Assembly (NCBI GenBank): GCA_001970855.1
Contig: LSSN01000315.1
Span: 2,863-66,862 of the forward strand
DNA: 64,000 nt
Direction of reading: 5' to 3'
Source of the DNA: Smittium culicis
Taxonomy: Eukaryota > Kickxellomycota > Harpellomycetes > Harpellales > Legeriomycetaceae
Part shown: piece after piece, positions 1-12,500 of the stretch
Position numbering within the stretch: the stretch's first letter is position 1
How the letters are laid out: each line of letters begins with the position of its first letter
Notes under the pieces: generated by a model
The model's database searches: none
Seen by the model: only the letters and a program-made list of their open reading frames with translations
What the model was told of the DNA's origin: nothing
Position numbers and translations under genes: made by a program

Positions 1-35
1 ATAATCCTTTAGTTTTTAGATAAATTTTACTATGA

Positions 36-213
36 TTTATACAAATTTTCACTTATGCAATAATAATAAATAGTCTTTTGTTTACTCAGTTTTCTGATTC
101 CATATCGAAAAAAAATTTCTGCAATCTTAATAATATCTTTAGAAATACTTGGCTTAACTTTTTTAGTTTATAATTCGACAATTATATCATTTGATCTTTA
201 TATTCGTGACAAT
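36..213. repeat. dispersed repeat copy (second copy at 40,517-40,696)
   Basis: This stretch is clearly similar, base for base with small gaps, to 40,517-40,696: both share a TTTATACAAATTT start, an AAATAGTCTTTTGTTTAC block, a TTCCATATC block, an ATACTTGGCTTA block and a TCATTTGATCTT end. Both copies lie in the same orientation. The 40-kb copy lies at the low-coordinate end of a decayed minus-strand retroelement region, so this copy is probably a fragment of the same family. On the minus strand both give a similar short reading (KLKK-SQV-LKI, then SDMEPE or FDMESE), broken by stops, which suggests an old coding segment rather than an LTR. The rest of 1-566 shows no gene. Confidence 0.7.
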
Positions 214-566
214 ACAGTAATAAAAATTTTTTTAATAAAACATGTAAGAAATATAAAAATAGAAAATTTCAATTCAAGTTGAAAATAAAGGATATTTGTG
301 GAATGCACGTTCACTGGATGTGATTTTGTGAGCACAAAACTTCAATAAGCTCAATTTTTTCCTTATAATTTTTATTACTAAAAAACTGACAACGTGGCAA
401 CAGTCGATATCTATGTTGATTTTTGTATCTATTCACTTTTATCTGGTAACATTTAATCTAAGCGACTCGCTGGAGTAATTTCAAATCAGGATCAGGACCA
501 AACTGATATTCTATATTTTTAGTTTTACCAGCACGCTGAACCGTCTCAGGATGCATTAAGCGTCAA

Positions 567-1532
567 TTAGTCCTTTCTGGAAATATTATTATTTTTATTG
601 ATCGTCCCAGATACATCCCACTTGCTATTCATAATATAGCCCAAGTAAGTGTACTGGTCGGTGGAGTCGACTTTTTGGCCCTGCAGGGTCATATCAGTGG
701 TCATCTCCCCGCTTATCGTCATAATCCCGCACTTGGAGGCATTCACAGCTATTTCCCAAGTGTCCGAACATTCGGTTATGGTATCCAGTGCGGCTTGTAA
801 ATCGGCTGATGATTCGGCCAATAGCACGGCATCATCAGCGAACAGTAGTCCGGGTATGTGTGAGGTGAGCCCAGGCACCCGCACACCTCGTACGCCCTTG
901 AATATATCATCAATAAAAAAATCAAAGAGTATCGGCGAGGCTGGGCACCCTTGCCGCACTCCACAGAGGTGTTCAGTGATGATGGAAACTTCATTTCCAA
1001 CTGTAACTACTATTTTCGGGGCATCATACATGCCCTTGATCATATTGAGAAGTTTTCCCCCAATTCCCACTGATCGCAGTTTATGCAGTAGGGCCATATA
1101 GGGGACCCGGTCGTAGGCCTTGCTATAGTCGATATGGCACAGCCATGTTTCCTTGTTCTGAATTTTCCGTCGGCGGACTATTTCGTATAGAGTGGTCGCT
1201 TGGCCCGCACACTCCTCGAAATTCCGAAATCCGGCTTGTTCTTTTACCAATATTTGGTATTTAGCATCGATTTTGCTGAGTTTTGTGGCCACGATTTTGG
1301 CCACCAGTTTCGCCAGTGTTGGGATCAGTGATATCCCTCGGTAGTTATCGGGGTCCTTCAGGTCACCTTTTTTAGGTACCAGGACCACCACTGATGTTTC
1401 TAGGCACTGGGGTATATCCCCAGTGTCATACATTAGGTTGATGATTTTAAGAATTGATTTTGCCAGTGAGGATGTGGGTGATAGCTCGGCCAGCGTTCGA
1501 TGGTTATAGTCAATTTTATTTAGTAAGGGCAT
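567..1532 (-). mobile_element. LINE-type (non-LTR) reverse transcriptase fragment
   Basis: An uninterrupted 321-residue reading frame carries the core of a non-LTR retrotransposon reverse transcriptase. In order it shows the PKKGDLKDPDNYRGISLI block (residues 53-70), the A motif IDYSKAYD with its catalytic aspartate (134-141), the B motif GVRQGCPASP (191-200), the C motif FADD with the two metal-binding aspartates (231-234), and a thumb-proximal YTYLGYIM. No endonuclease domain lies upstream and no C-terminal zinc knuckle lies downstream. Full elements encode well over 800 residues, so this is a piece truncated at both ends. The catalytic residues are intact and base composition is clearly GC-richer than the flanks, so the copy is young or recently inserted. 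The ATG at 1532 is a frame start within the element, not a proven start. Family assignment is firm; clade is not resolved. Confidence 0.9.
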
Positions 1533-1566
1533 AAAAAAAAGTGAATAGTAGATAAGAAATAAAATT

Positions 1567-1838
1567 TTATAGATTCTCTAATTCTATTGGCTCGCCCAAG
1601 AAAAACTTTTATTAAGAGAAAGAGAGAGAGATATTTCATTAGAGTTCAAGCTTCTCAGCCATGTAACTATTTCCAAGCTTCACAAAGCTTCGTTGGTATT
1701 TTAAAGTCGTTAGACTATGAGTATGATGGCCAGTGGCCAATTTAATTTAGAAAAGGTGAAAAAGAGAATAAATGATAATAAAAATATTATAAATTCTTCA
1801 ATCGTACTGACTCTCGCCCAAGAAAAGATTGTCTATTT
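1567..1838. repeat. pair of short imperfect direct repeats
   Basis: The 14-base word CTCGCCCAAGAAAA occurs near 1591-1604 and again near 1813-1826. It is preceded in both places by similar AT-rich text (AAAAT-TTATA-ATTCT). The copies are about 220 bp apart, between the LINE fragment and the MFS gene. They may be remains of a small insertion or a local duplication. No gene is convincing here. Confidence 0.4.
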
Positions 1839-1916
1839 ATATTTTTATTACTATTTAACATTTAAAATAGATTTAACGAAATTAAACAATTTTTTTAATA
1901 ACAATATTAGATATAC

Positions 1917-3567
1917 TTAGAGCCTGAATCTGAAATTTGGGTGATCGTTATTCATTAGTCTCTGTTCAGCTTCAGTTAAATGAGATAAATCAACTGGATT
2001 TTCATCGCGATACTTATTTACACGCTTAAAGTAAATGAACATGAAGAACGATAGTAGCATACTAAAGGCAAGGAAGCCTATAGCGAATACGTTTCCTCCA
2101 ATGTATTTTGGACCGAGTTCATCAACAAAAAAGTAAGGTGATACAGCGCCGCATATTGATGCAAATGAAACAACAATAGCTGAGGATATAATCCCCTTGT
2201 AAATACCACCTTGGTTCACAGACATCCATGATACGAGGATCGGAATACTAGGGACAGTTCCGAAGCCGACAACTCCAATATAAAAGAGACGAATTACCTT
2301 TCCAGAAGTGAATGCAACAAGGGCAAAAAATATAATTGAGATTGTGCAGAAGATGAAAATTAGGTAAACGTATTTGACTTTGTTTAGTAAAGCAAGAACA
2401 ATAGCACATGAGATTAGGCCGCCGATTGAGGGAATAATGGAAAGGTAGGTTGAAACGTTACCAGAGTAGCCCAGACCTCGAATCAATGTAGGTGCAAAAA
2501 GACTGATAATGGTGTAAGCGTTGTTAATTCCAAAGTAGATCACAGCATAGACCCAAACTTTCCAATCTAACATGTATTTGATAGTTTCCTTCATGGTGAC
2601 CTTAGACTCAGAGGCTACGCCTTGGTCAATTCTTAGTCTTTTGGTGACAAGTTCATGTTCATCGGGAGTAAAGAAGGTTGCCTTATCAGGGTAGTCTTGG
2701 ATAATGAAGAAAGCTGCTGCGCATATAATGAATGTTATTAGACCCTCAAACAAGAAAATTGACTGGAAAGGTAGAAATTTCCCAACCTATAGCATAAAAC
2801 CGGACAAAAAATGTTGGTAAGATATAATAGCCATTTTTTAAAATAAAGTATGCTTATGTTAGAGAAATGGCAAAACCTTTATATTCGCAAGAGCTCCGGC
2901 TAGAGGACTGCCGATAATTCCTGCAATAGGAATTGCAGAAAAGAATAGGGTCATTCTGAAGGCGACCTCAGATCTAGTGTACCAATATTGCAGATATCCG
3001 ACAACTCCGGGCGTTAATCCGGACTCCAATGCACCCAATATACATCTGCAAATAATAAAAGTGGTTCCGGTTTTAGTGAAGGCAAGAGAGATGCAGATTA
3101 TTGACCAAGCACAGCCAATAAAACCGAACCAAGCGTGAGGAGTAAACATTTTTAGGAGAATGTTGGATGGAGCTAAATAAAGAAAGTTTAAAATGTTAGG
3201 CTGTCATATATATCAGATTACGAATATATACTTTTAAGAAATGGCATGTTAGTATGTAGGCAGTCTTACTTTCGCAAATGATGTAAAAGATATAAAAAGT
3301 GGAAGTGACACTGGCTTGCTCAGATTTTGTTAGTTTAAGGCCCTCTCGTAGACCGTTTACGAGGGCGGCACCGATATTTGACCTGTCCATGAGAGCTGCA
3401 ATGTAAATTAATATCACAATTGGAACTACTCTGATGTCGATTTTTCTCCTGGCCTTCTTGATAATTACCTTTTCATTTTCAGTTAATTCAGAAAGAACAT
3501 TGAGTTGAAAATCCTCCTTTTCAGACGGCAAAGGATATTCATCATGAGATAAGTTAGGCTTGCTCAT
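1917..3567 (-). CDS. MFS transporter of the allantoate permease (DAL5/ACS) type, three exons
   Basis: A plasma-membrane anion:cation symporter family permease, probably taking up a small organic anion such as allantoate, nicotinate or a related compound; the substrate cannot be read from sequence. Model: exon 1 3567-3270, exon 2 3172-2877, exon 3 2786-1917, 487 residues, the usual length. The splice joins restore a continuous family pattern: the first join gives CETPSNILLKMFTPHAWFGF (family: YE-PSN-LLK) and the second runs from LAGALANIK into FLPFQSIFLFEGLITF, the link from helix 6 to the central loop. Family marks are a charged soluble N-terminus, MDRSNIGAALVNGL after helix 1, and about 12 hydrophobic helices. 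The donor of intron 2 (GTTTTG) is weak, and the helix 5-6 loop lacks the usual GWRW, so that junction is the least certain. The gene is next to a LINE fragment at its 3' side and faces a 22-kb gene desert. Confidence 0.85.
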
Positions 3568-6500
3568 TTGGTTTTAATATATTACAATAAAGAGATTAAT
3601 GGTATTAAAAATATATTTACTAATGTTACTTAATAGGTGTGTGATTAATAAAACTATTTTTTATGGGTTAGGCTAGCGTTTTTATATTATTTTTATTGAA
3701 AAAAAATTATTTTGTTTATGGTATCAAAAGATTCAAAGGGCTATATTGCCGACTCGAATGATACAGGGAATAAGAAAATTTGCTTAACTTGTTTAGTAAA
3801 TTATAAACTTGTATTTTTTTATTTCGTGATTATTTGTAAGATAATTAAACATGCAAGCTCTGAAATTATATGATTTTCGTTTTGTTTTGGCTCATTTTCG
3901 GTGACTTCATCTGCTCCTGGATAGTATTCTATTTTTGATCCACCAAATAATGCCAATTGTGTTCAGCGCTCGATGTATATTTCTGAGACACATTCAAGAA
4001 TCGGATTTATGAATAATAGCAGCAAATAAAGAATTGCTAATAAATCATAAACTAATCAATAACTCGAATAATATAACTTTCAACCGGTAGAGAATGAAAA
4101 AAAAATAGGGGTCAAAGTTTTCAAATTTAATGTTGGATAAAACCATTGTAAATTTGTAAGTTGAAAATAATGCAACAATTAACAATTCGAAAATTGTTAA
4201 AAAGTATAGTTATCAAATTACCTAACTGCGATATTGGTCAAAACTGTATTTTGAAATTTATAGGCATCAGTTATGAAATGTTACTAAAAGTAAATATAAT
4301 TTATTGGTGCGGTATTATCCTAAAATATATCAAAGGAATTTCAAATAGTTTTACTCTATTCAAGCTTATGACACAAAATTTGGACTTTTCATGCATTTTT
4401 AATTTTAACCGTGGAATATTGTTTACACAATAACATTTGTGATAAATATGTAGCTAAATCATGATATTTATATTCTATATAAAGCATCACTTCAATAATT
4501 TATATTTTAGATAGTTTGTTTAAATAGAAATTTCCGACAAAAATTTTATTAATTAGTTATATATATTTATTTTGTATATTACTCGAATACAGCCTTTGGA
4601 AAAACATAATAGCTCTAAGGATACATATAAACCAGTTCAAAAATAATTTATCCTTCCTAACGCAAATAATTAAACTAAAAGCAAAAAATTTCGGTCTAGA
4701 TTATCTGAAAACGTAATAACCCAAGAGACTTAACATATAAGAGTAAAAATAAAAAATTTCAAGATAAAAACCACCTCTTGCACACAAAAGAAAAACTACC
4801 ATTATTTTTAATATATTTTCACTATCTAATTTTTTTACAAATAGTAAAAACCCCTTGAAGTAAAAAATAGCAAACTCCGTGGGTTTTATTTTTCAACATT
4901 TTTCTAGTCACCAAATAATAAAACTCAAGAATGAAAATTTAAGGGGTTAACTAAACCATCTAATCAATGCGATTAATTGTGCATTGATAAAATTGTGTGA
5001 ACTTAAATGTTGCTACATGGGATATTCTTAGGGGATTCGGAACAATTTTTCTTATAAATACTATTTGTTATTTTTTTTAGGTTTAGGTATTGGTTGTATC
5101 AGATAAACCATTCGATGGTTGTTTTCTAATAATATTTAGAAATAAAAGCAATGTTGCTTAATAGCAAAAGCTTAATACGAAATATTCCGCTCCTGAAAAT
5201 AAAAGCCACATATCAAATTTTCAAGGACTATTGTATAAAACTGTCAAATACATTAAAAATGTTTAACCTTCCATATATAGTCAACTTATTCAATCAAATA
5301 TAATAACTCTGAGACTTTATAAATTATCAGTTTTTTTGTAGAATAGAACCAAGTTATAAATTTTCTTATAAACCATAATGAAAGATACATCTTTGTTATT
5401 ATTATTTTTTTTGAATAATGTAAGACAAGTTATGGTTAATGTCTAGAAATTTCATAATACAATTATTTTTATAATTCAATTTTCTATAGATACTTTTTTC
5501 AGGAAATAACTTTTTTTATAATTTCCTGTCCAAAATTCTTAAAAAAATCAAATTAATTGGTTTTATGATTTTTATTTATATTAGCTACAAGATTCTGTGC
5601 TTAAGAAAGCCGACACTTTCTTAGCCCTCGAAATTAATCTATTTTTATTTCTGATAGTTGTTTAGGTTTAATATATCAAAAATAGTCTACTGAACGTCAT
5701 AGAGTTAAAGTATTAACTCTATATAAAAGCTGAATAAATCCATAGGATTGATAATTTAATACATTCAATAGAATTTATTAATCGAATTTAAAAATTAAAA
5801 AAATCCTTCAAGTAGGAAATTTTTCAGAGAGAATATTCTAATCTTTAAAATAATCTCCTATATAACATAGATTCTAAATGAAGAATGCACTTTTTTTTAG
5901 TTGAAAACTATTAGAAAAAACATTCTTAAATTTCTATTATCATTGAGCGGACTAGAGACCCTTTTCAATTCGTCTATTTACTCGTTTTAGTTCAAAAAAA
6001 TAACTTACTAAAAAATGTAATGGTTTCCATATACTGTATATTACGTATGATATTTTATGCACTGTAATACTTATAACCAAATAAAGATTACTTCTTTACG
6101 AATTTCTTATATACTGAGTGCACTTCTATAATATTTTTTACTGTGAATTTTCATTTTAGTAATCTATTTTATTTAAAATCATTAATTTCTTATAAATTCG
6201 GTATATATTAATAAAATTTTGATGTGAAATTTAAACCTAAATAAATGAGATATAGTAAATATCTACTTAGAAAAATGTGTGAAATATATGATAATCTATA
6301 AATACCAATTTTCAAAGTACAAGTTTTATGAAGATTATAGATTATTATTGAGCAAAATAAATATTCCAAAGGTATATTCATATATCATAATTCTTAGCTA
6401 TAATTCCTATAATATACTTTTTTAAGGATAATTACTGTATTTCTGGATGCTATTTAATAAATTTTAGATATTGTATTTGTTTTTTATTTATATTTGAATT

Positions 6501-9500
6501 GAAGAAAATTTTAATTAAATTCAAGTTTCATAACTACTACAATTACATATTTTTACTTTGACATCTCAATAGCTTGCTTCTAAAACTAGGATATCAAATT
6601 ATAAAATAAAACTAGTATTTAATCGTTTTTTATCTTTATTAGTTCCTCTTAACGCACTAGAATGCCGTGATAATTTGTTCTCATTAGAATAAAATAAATT
6701 TAAATTATTTTGAGATCTTGATTTGAGGAATTTGGTGAGTTGATATTAAATCTAGTATATTAAATAAGTGGGAAAATATATCAGAATTTTTACGTAAAAT
6801 ATATCATTGAGTATAGAATATCATAAAAAAGAGCTTGACTAAAATTTACGATTTTTAGCTTTTATTTTTTACCCTTTAATTTTATAAACTCAATAAATAA
6901 TTTATAAAATTTAATATATAGTATTTAATAATACTTATATGTTCTATAAAATTCCATCATTTAAAAAAAACCCCCTAACCTTCAAAATTTTATAAACTAC
7001 CTCATATTTCATAATGGGAGTAAATAATTTCATTTTAAGGTAAATACTCTATTGAAAAATTCAATATTATGGGCAAAATTTATACCAAATACCCAATTAT
7101 TAAATATTGGTTTATGAATCTAAATATTTATAAATAGTGTTGTGGTTTTTTTTGATAATGTTATAAAAAAAAGACTTAAAAGGAGTGAGACAATTAAAAA
7201 ACGTTCAAACAATAATTTTTTAGATTATTTTAGGCTGCGGGTACGTTTATTAAAATTTTATTGATTGATATTCTTTTGAATCGTTTTATCAATTATTTCG
7301 TAATTATAGATAGTATCTAAAAATGGAGATTATTGAATTATAAAACAAAAAATTTAAGGGAAGAGATGATCATTCTTAGTAAGTATATGTCATTTCAGTA
7401 TGATCTTGCGCTAGAAAATGTTCTCTCTGGAAAAGAAGTGTATATATGTGCTATAAACATATTATCAAATATATATATATATATATTCAAACATTTATAA
7501 GGAATACTTTCTATTTTAATTTGTATAAATTTTCTGTTATTAGGAAATATATAAATGTAATACAATGGTTTAAAATAAATTTTACAAAGATTTAAATATC
7601 AGTTTTCTTTAAAAAAATAAACTTAAGAATTGTAAATAATCGAGAAAAAAAATATATTTTCCTTTTTTTCAAGATATTTATCCAATAACATAAAAGTAAA
7701 ATATATGTATATTTCTAGAATTGATAAAAATTTATTATTTTTTTGATAATTACAATGAATAAGGTGCTATATTTATCTTATTAAACGCATAAGGTTAAGA
7801 AAATTTTAGCTAATATTTCAATGTTAAAAATTCAACCATTAATCCTACTCATTGACGCCGAAGAAGATTTTTCGGTTGTTAGACCAATAAAAAATTATTT
7901 TTTAAGCTTCCAGTAGATTGGCAGAGGAATTTATTTGTATAAGAGATATTAACATCAGATTATCTTATAGCAACTTTAATATTTTTTTCGCAATAATAAA
8001 ATTAAGATTAAAAAAAACACTAATAGATCCTTAATCCCAATTTTATTTAATGTTTTTAGCAATAAATTAATCTTTTAGTAGTTTGAATATTTTTTCAGAC
8101 TTATAAATTATGTAAAGGTAAATTACAATAAAAAAGAGTCTCATAAGCAACCTTTAAACTAAAATTATTACTAAAATATATACTGACTATAATAAAAGGT
8201 GGTTTTTTATTGTTTTATTATATAATTAACACTGATTTTTTATGTGTCGCTAATGTTATAATAATAAAATTTCATTTTTACATTTTGATATTTTATTCTC
8301 AAGATAATTTAAGATATTTCAAAAAAAAAAAAATAGCACAAATACTATTCAATAGACTCCTGTGTTTTATTCATTTCTATCATATTTATTTTAGTGTTTC
8401 AGACTAAAGTTTCATTTCAGATTTATCTATAAGAGTCTAGAGTTATGAATATTTTTTTTTAATTATGTGAAACTAAAATGTACCTTAAATTTAGCTAAAT
8501 TGGGATGACTCATTTGTGCCTGAGAATTGAATATCCAAACTCAGTTATTAGATGTATATTCAAATAAAAAAATTAGCTAAAATTTCTTGTTTCATCTGCA
8601 TTTTGCGACTAATATTTTTGAAATTGGTTTACTCCTGACTTAAATGCGGCTGAGATTGATTTTTTCCAAGAAAAAAAGCACGTTGATTTATAATTTTTGT
8701 GCAATAAAGAAAAAACTTCGAAATTAATAAATTGATCTTCTTTAAGCTATTATAACAATTTCAAGGTTAACTTTCTCACAATATCTCAAGAATTGAGCTT
8801 AAATACTGCAAGCTATTTACCCACCCCCTATGTTTCTCGAGTTTCATATTTTTATTAGCGAATTACACTTTATACTTTTCTGCAATATCCAATTCACAAA
8901 AATTTTTTAAAAATCCTCTAATTTTTATTTCTTAGAATATTACTTTTTTGAAAAAAATTTATTGTTGGCCTTTTTAATTAATTCATTCTAACAAAATAGT
9001 ACACTAATTAATTTTTTGTGAATACCTCTTTTAACCCTAATCTGTACGACAGGAAGTTTATGATTTACCAAATCTACTCAATTGTGTTTTATAAAAAATA
9101 CTTTTTAATTCTAGCTCATCATGAAATACATTAGAGGTTATTTCCAGAGGCGAAAATTTTTTTTCTTTTGTCTTAGAATATATTAATCATAGTTTAAAAG
9201 TATACAGAAAAATAATTTGTGAATAAAATATCTTTAATTTATTCCAACTCAAAGCATTAACTTCGTTTTATAAATCCTTCTAGATAATATGTATAATAGG
9301 ATATCAGAGACAAACAGTAACTATATATAATTCATAATACAATATTAAAGATCTAGTAAAAAAATTCTTGCTACTCAAATGAATCTCCTGTGTATTTACA
9401 ATATTTTTAATAGAAGCAAGCAGGTATTATTTAACGATAAAATATATTGTAAATTCAGTTTACTTGAAAATGTATATTTATAGAAAATTTTTTGGATATT

Positions 9501-12500
9501 TAGAGTCAACTTTACATTGCATATTTTGCATAAAATCTAATAATAGAAGCCTACTTGCATGATAGATAATCTCCCGAGTACATCTACCTTCAAAGTCTAA
9601 ATCTGGATTAATGTTACTATTATAATATCTACTGACTTAAGTATTTATTTCTAAATAAAATATAGGATTTAATACTGTATCTATTTAGTCTATTATAATG
9701 ATCTAATTTAATACTTCTGTCAGTACAATAATTTATAACTTAATAAATATAAAAGAAATAAATTGAGCAATAAATTCTTGATTAATATAAAAACAAGGTA
9801 TTTATTATAATGTTATTCAAAAAAATTAAAAGCTATATCAAACATTTATCTCCTGTTTCCTTCGAGTACTCATGCAAGCTTATAACATCGATAATTTAAT
9901 CTGTAGACATAGGTCAGAAATTCTGTGATTAATTATCATAATTTGATATATTTGAAGTCAAACTTTTTTTTTTTTACAAACATTATAATTATAAGCAATA
10001 GTCTGGTTAATTAAGATTATTCTTTATTAGCTATGCAGATAACCATCTATGCTATTTAATTTAGATAAACTATTGACATGAATTAAACATTGGAATTAAA
10101 ATATCTTGATTTACCTGGTGAAATCAATATTATTTTCGTTTATGAATTAAATAATAAATATTAAAAGCTATAAAACAAAATTGAATCCAATTATCTTAAT
10201 TAAATTATTTTCTATTTATTTTTTAAAGAAAAAAATTTTAAATATTAACAATATATCTATAAATAAGCATATACTAATTTTTCAAGAGACAAGAAACTGA
10301 TTTAAATAGTAATTTTAAATAATATTATCATTTTTAACTTATATTATTGAAAAAAACATCTAAGTACTATAATTAATATCATTAAAATTACTAATATATG
10401 CACCCAATAGTTAGAAATAATATTTTATAAAAAAGCTTTTAAAAAAAGTACTTGGGTATTCATATTTACATTTATGTACACTTATAATATATCTAAATAA
10501 CCTTTAGTTATAATTTATATTAATTAGTGTTATTTTAAATAATTAAAAAACTCTGATAGCTTTTATATAGAATAATATCTCAATTGAAATCAATAAAATA
10601 AAATTTTTACTATATATTCTAAGAATACAAATACTTTTATATTTCAATTATCTTTATTTTTTTATTTTTTGAAAAAGTTGTCTGCTTTTTTAGTTAAATT
10701 CTTAATATTTATAGCGATAAATGTATCCGATTTTAACCTGGAGCGGCATTATAAAGATTTAACTATTTAATAAGAATATTTATTTTAATTTTTGTTTTAT
10801 TTTGATCTTTTAAAGAGAATTTTATTTTTTAGGTATTATTTTCTTATAAATTTTTGCGAAATGTTTAAAAGTGTTTTTGAAGGGGTTTTTATACCTTTTT
10901 TTTTTCACTATTATATCTTTCTTACTTTTATTAAAGAATGGAGTCTAATAGAGATAGATGATAACAAAGCTAAGTTTTAATAGACTGATATGGCAATAAT
11001 ATTGTAAAAAATATCTAGGTTATAAAAATGGCATAGATTTAATTAAGTTGGTATTTTGGTGTTGAAAAAAAGCTCTGTATTATGAGAATCTTCGATTTTC
11101 TTTTTACAAAGAGAAAAAACATCTACATACTATTCCATTCAATGCATTACTAAATTCGTATTAATGGCTCTTAGGATTTTACTACGGCATAAATATTTTG
11201 GTTTAATGCTTAATCATGTTCAAATATAATATTTAGTCGCATTATTAACTTTAAATAATTAGTGGTGTATCTATTTTTAATATACTCACAAACAAATCAC
11301 AGCATCTATTTGTTTGCGAAGGTCAATTTCAGAGGTAGAATTATGATCAGGAATTCTATCACCTTTTTCATAGATATAATTGGCATATCTTTCTTTAATA
11401 ATACTAGTTTTAAAAGGATTTAATATAATTTTTGTTTAATTTAGAAAATATATTTTGTTATTAATTTTATATAGTGTGAACATTAATTCTTGAAATTATA
11501 TTTATACAATTTTTTTTTTTTGGTTTTTGGATCTATATTATGATATGATAAGCAAATTATAGATTTTTTAGATAATTAGTTATACATTAAAAAAAATTCT
11601 AAAGTAATAAGTTTTTATATATATTTTTACATTTTTATTCGATTAACTTGTTTTATGTTGGATGTCATTTAGTTTAGTTATATATAAAATTAGGATTATT
11701 GATTATTATGAATTTTGATGAATTACTAAAGGAAATATCTTTATTAATTAGTAATAAATAAAATACATTTTATTATTTTTAATCTATTATTTTATCGCAT
11801 TATTTTTTTTATTTTATTTTTTATGAATATTTTTTATCAAAATACATCTGTTATGTGGGAAAATTTTATCTATAGTTTAGAATAATTAATAAATAGCTCA
11901 TTTGAATTTATTAAGGCTATTGTATTCTATCAGCGATAAATAAAATTATAATATTATATTTAATAATGTTTTAAATGAATATATATATATGAGCTTTTTG
12001 GTCGAATGTTATTACTTTTAAAAAAATTTTAGTTTATACAGTAAATTTAAATTTCTCTTTTAATTGAATTTTTTGTATATGTACAGATATAGTTATTTAA
12101 AATTATTTTTCTTGACTAGAGCCTATATGTGTTATTAAACAAATTAATTTTGATATAAATTTAATCTGATTAATATTTAAGGTTTCAATATTCCTCGTCA
12201 CTTCCAAAAAATATATTTTAGTCTCAGGTTTTTTAATATTCTTATTTCTAAAGAATGTGAAATTTAGTGAGCTTTTCAAAAAAAAATAGTCCTATAATAA
12301 AAATAAACTCTTTTTTCAGAGAATTTTCTATTTAGATTTAAAAATTTAGGGAAACTAATCAATCGTAACATTCCTAATTTTATCTTATAAACTATTTTTT
12401 TACGGTAAAATTACAAAAAAACTTTAATTTTAAACTATTATAATATGTTCGTTTTTATAGTTGAAAAAAAAACGCTAAATAATGTATTTAAGTTTTATTA

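Noticed and set aside
649..1101. 150-residue plus-strand frame over the LINE fragment
   Set aside because: Shadow of the reverse-transcriptase frame on the other strand; no motif.
1717..1920. 67-residue plus-strand frame between the LINE and the MFS gene
   Set aside because: Composition is that of random AT-rich DNA and it contains one of the short direct repeats; no family features.
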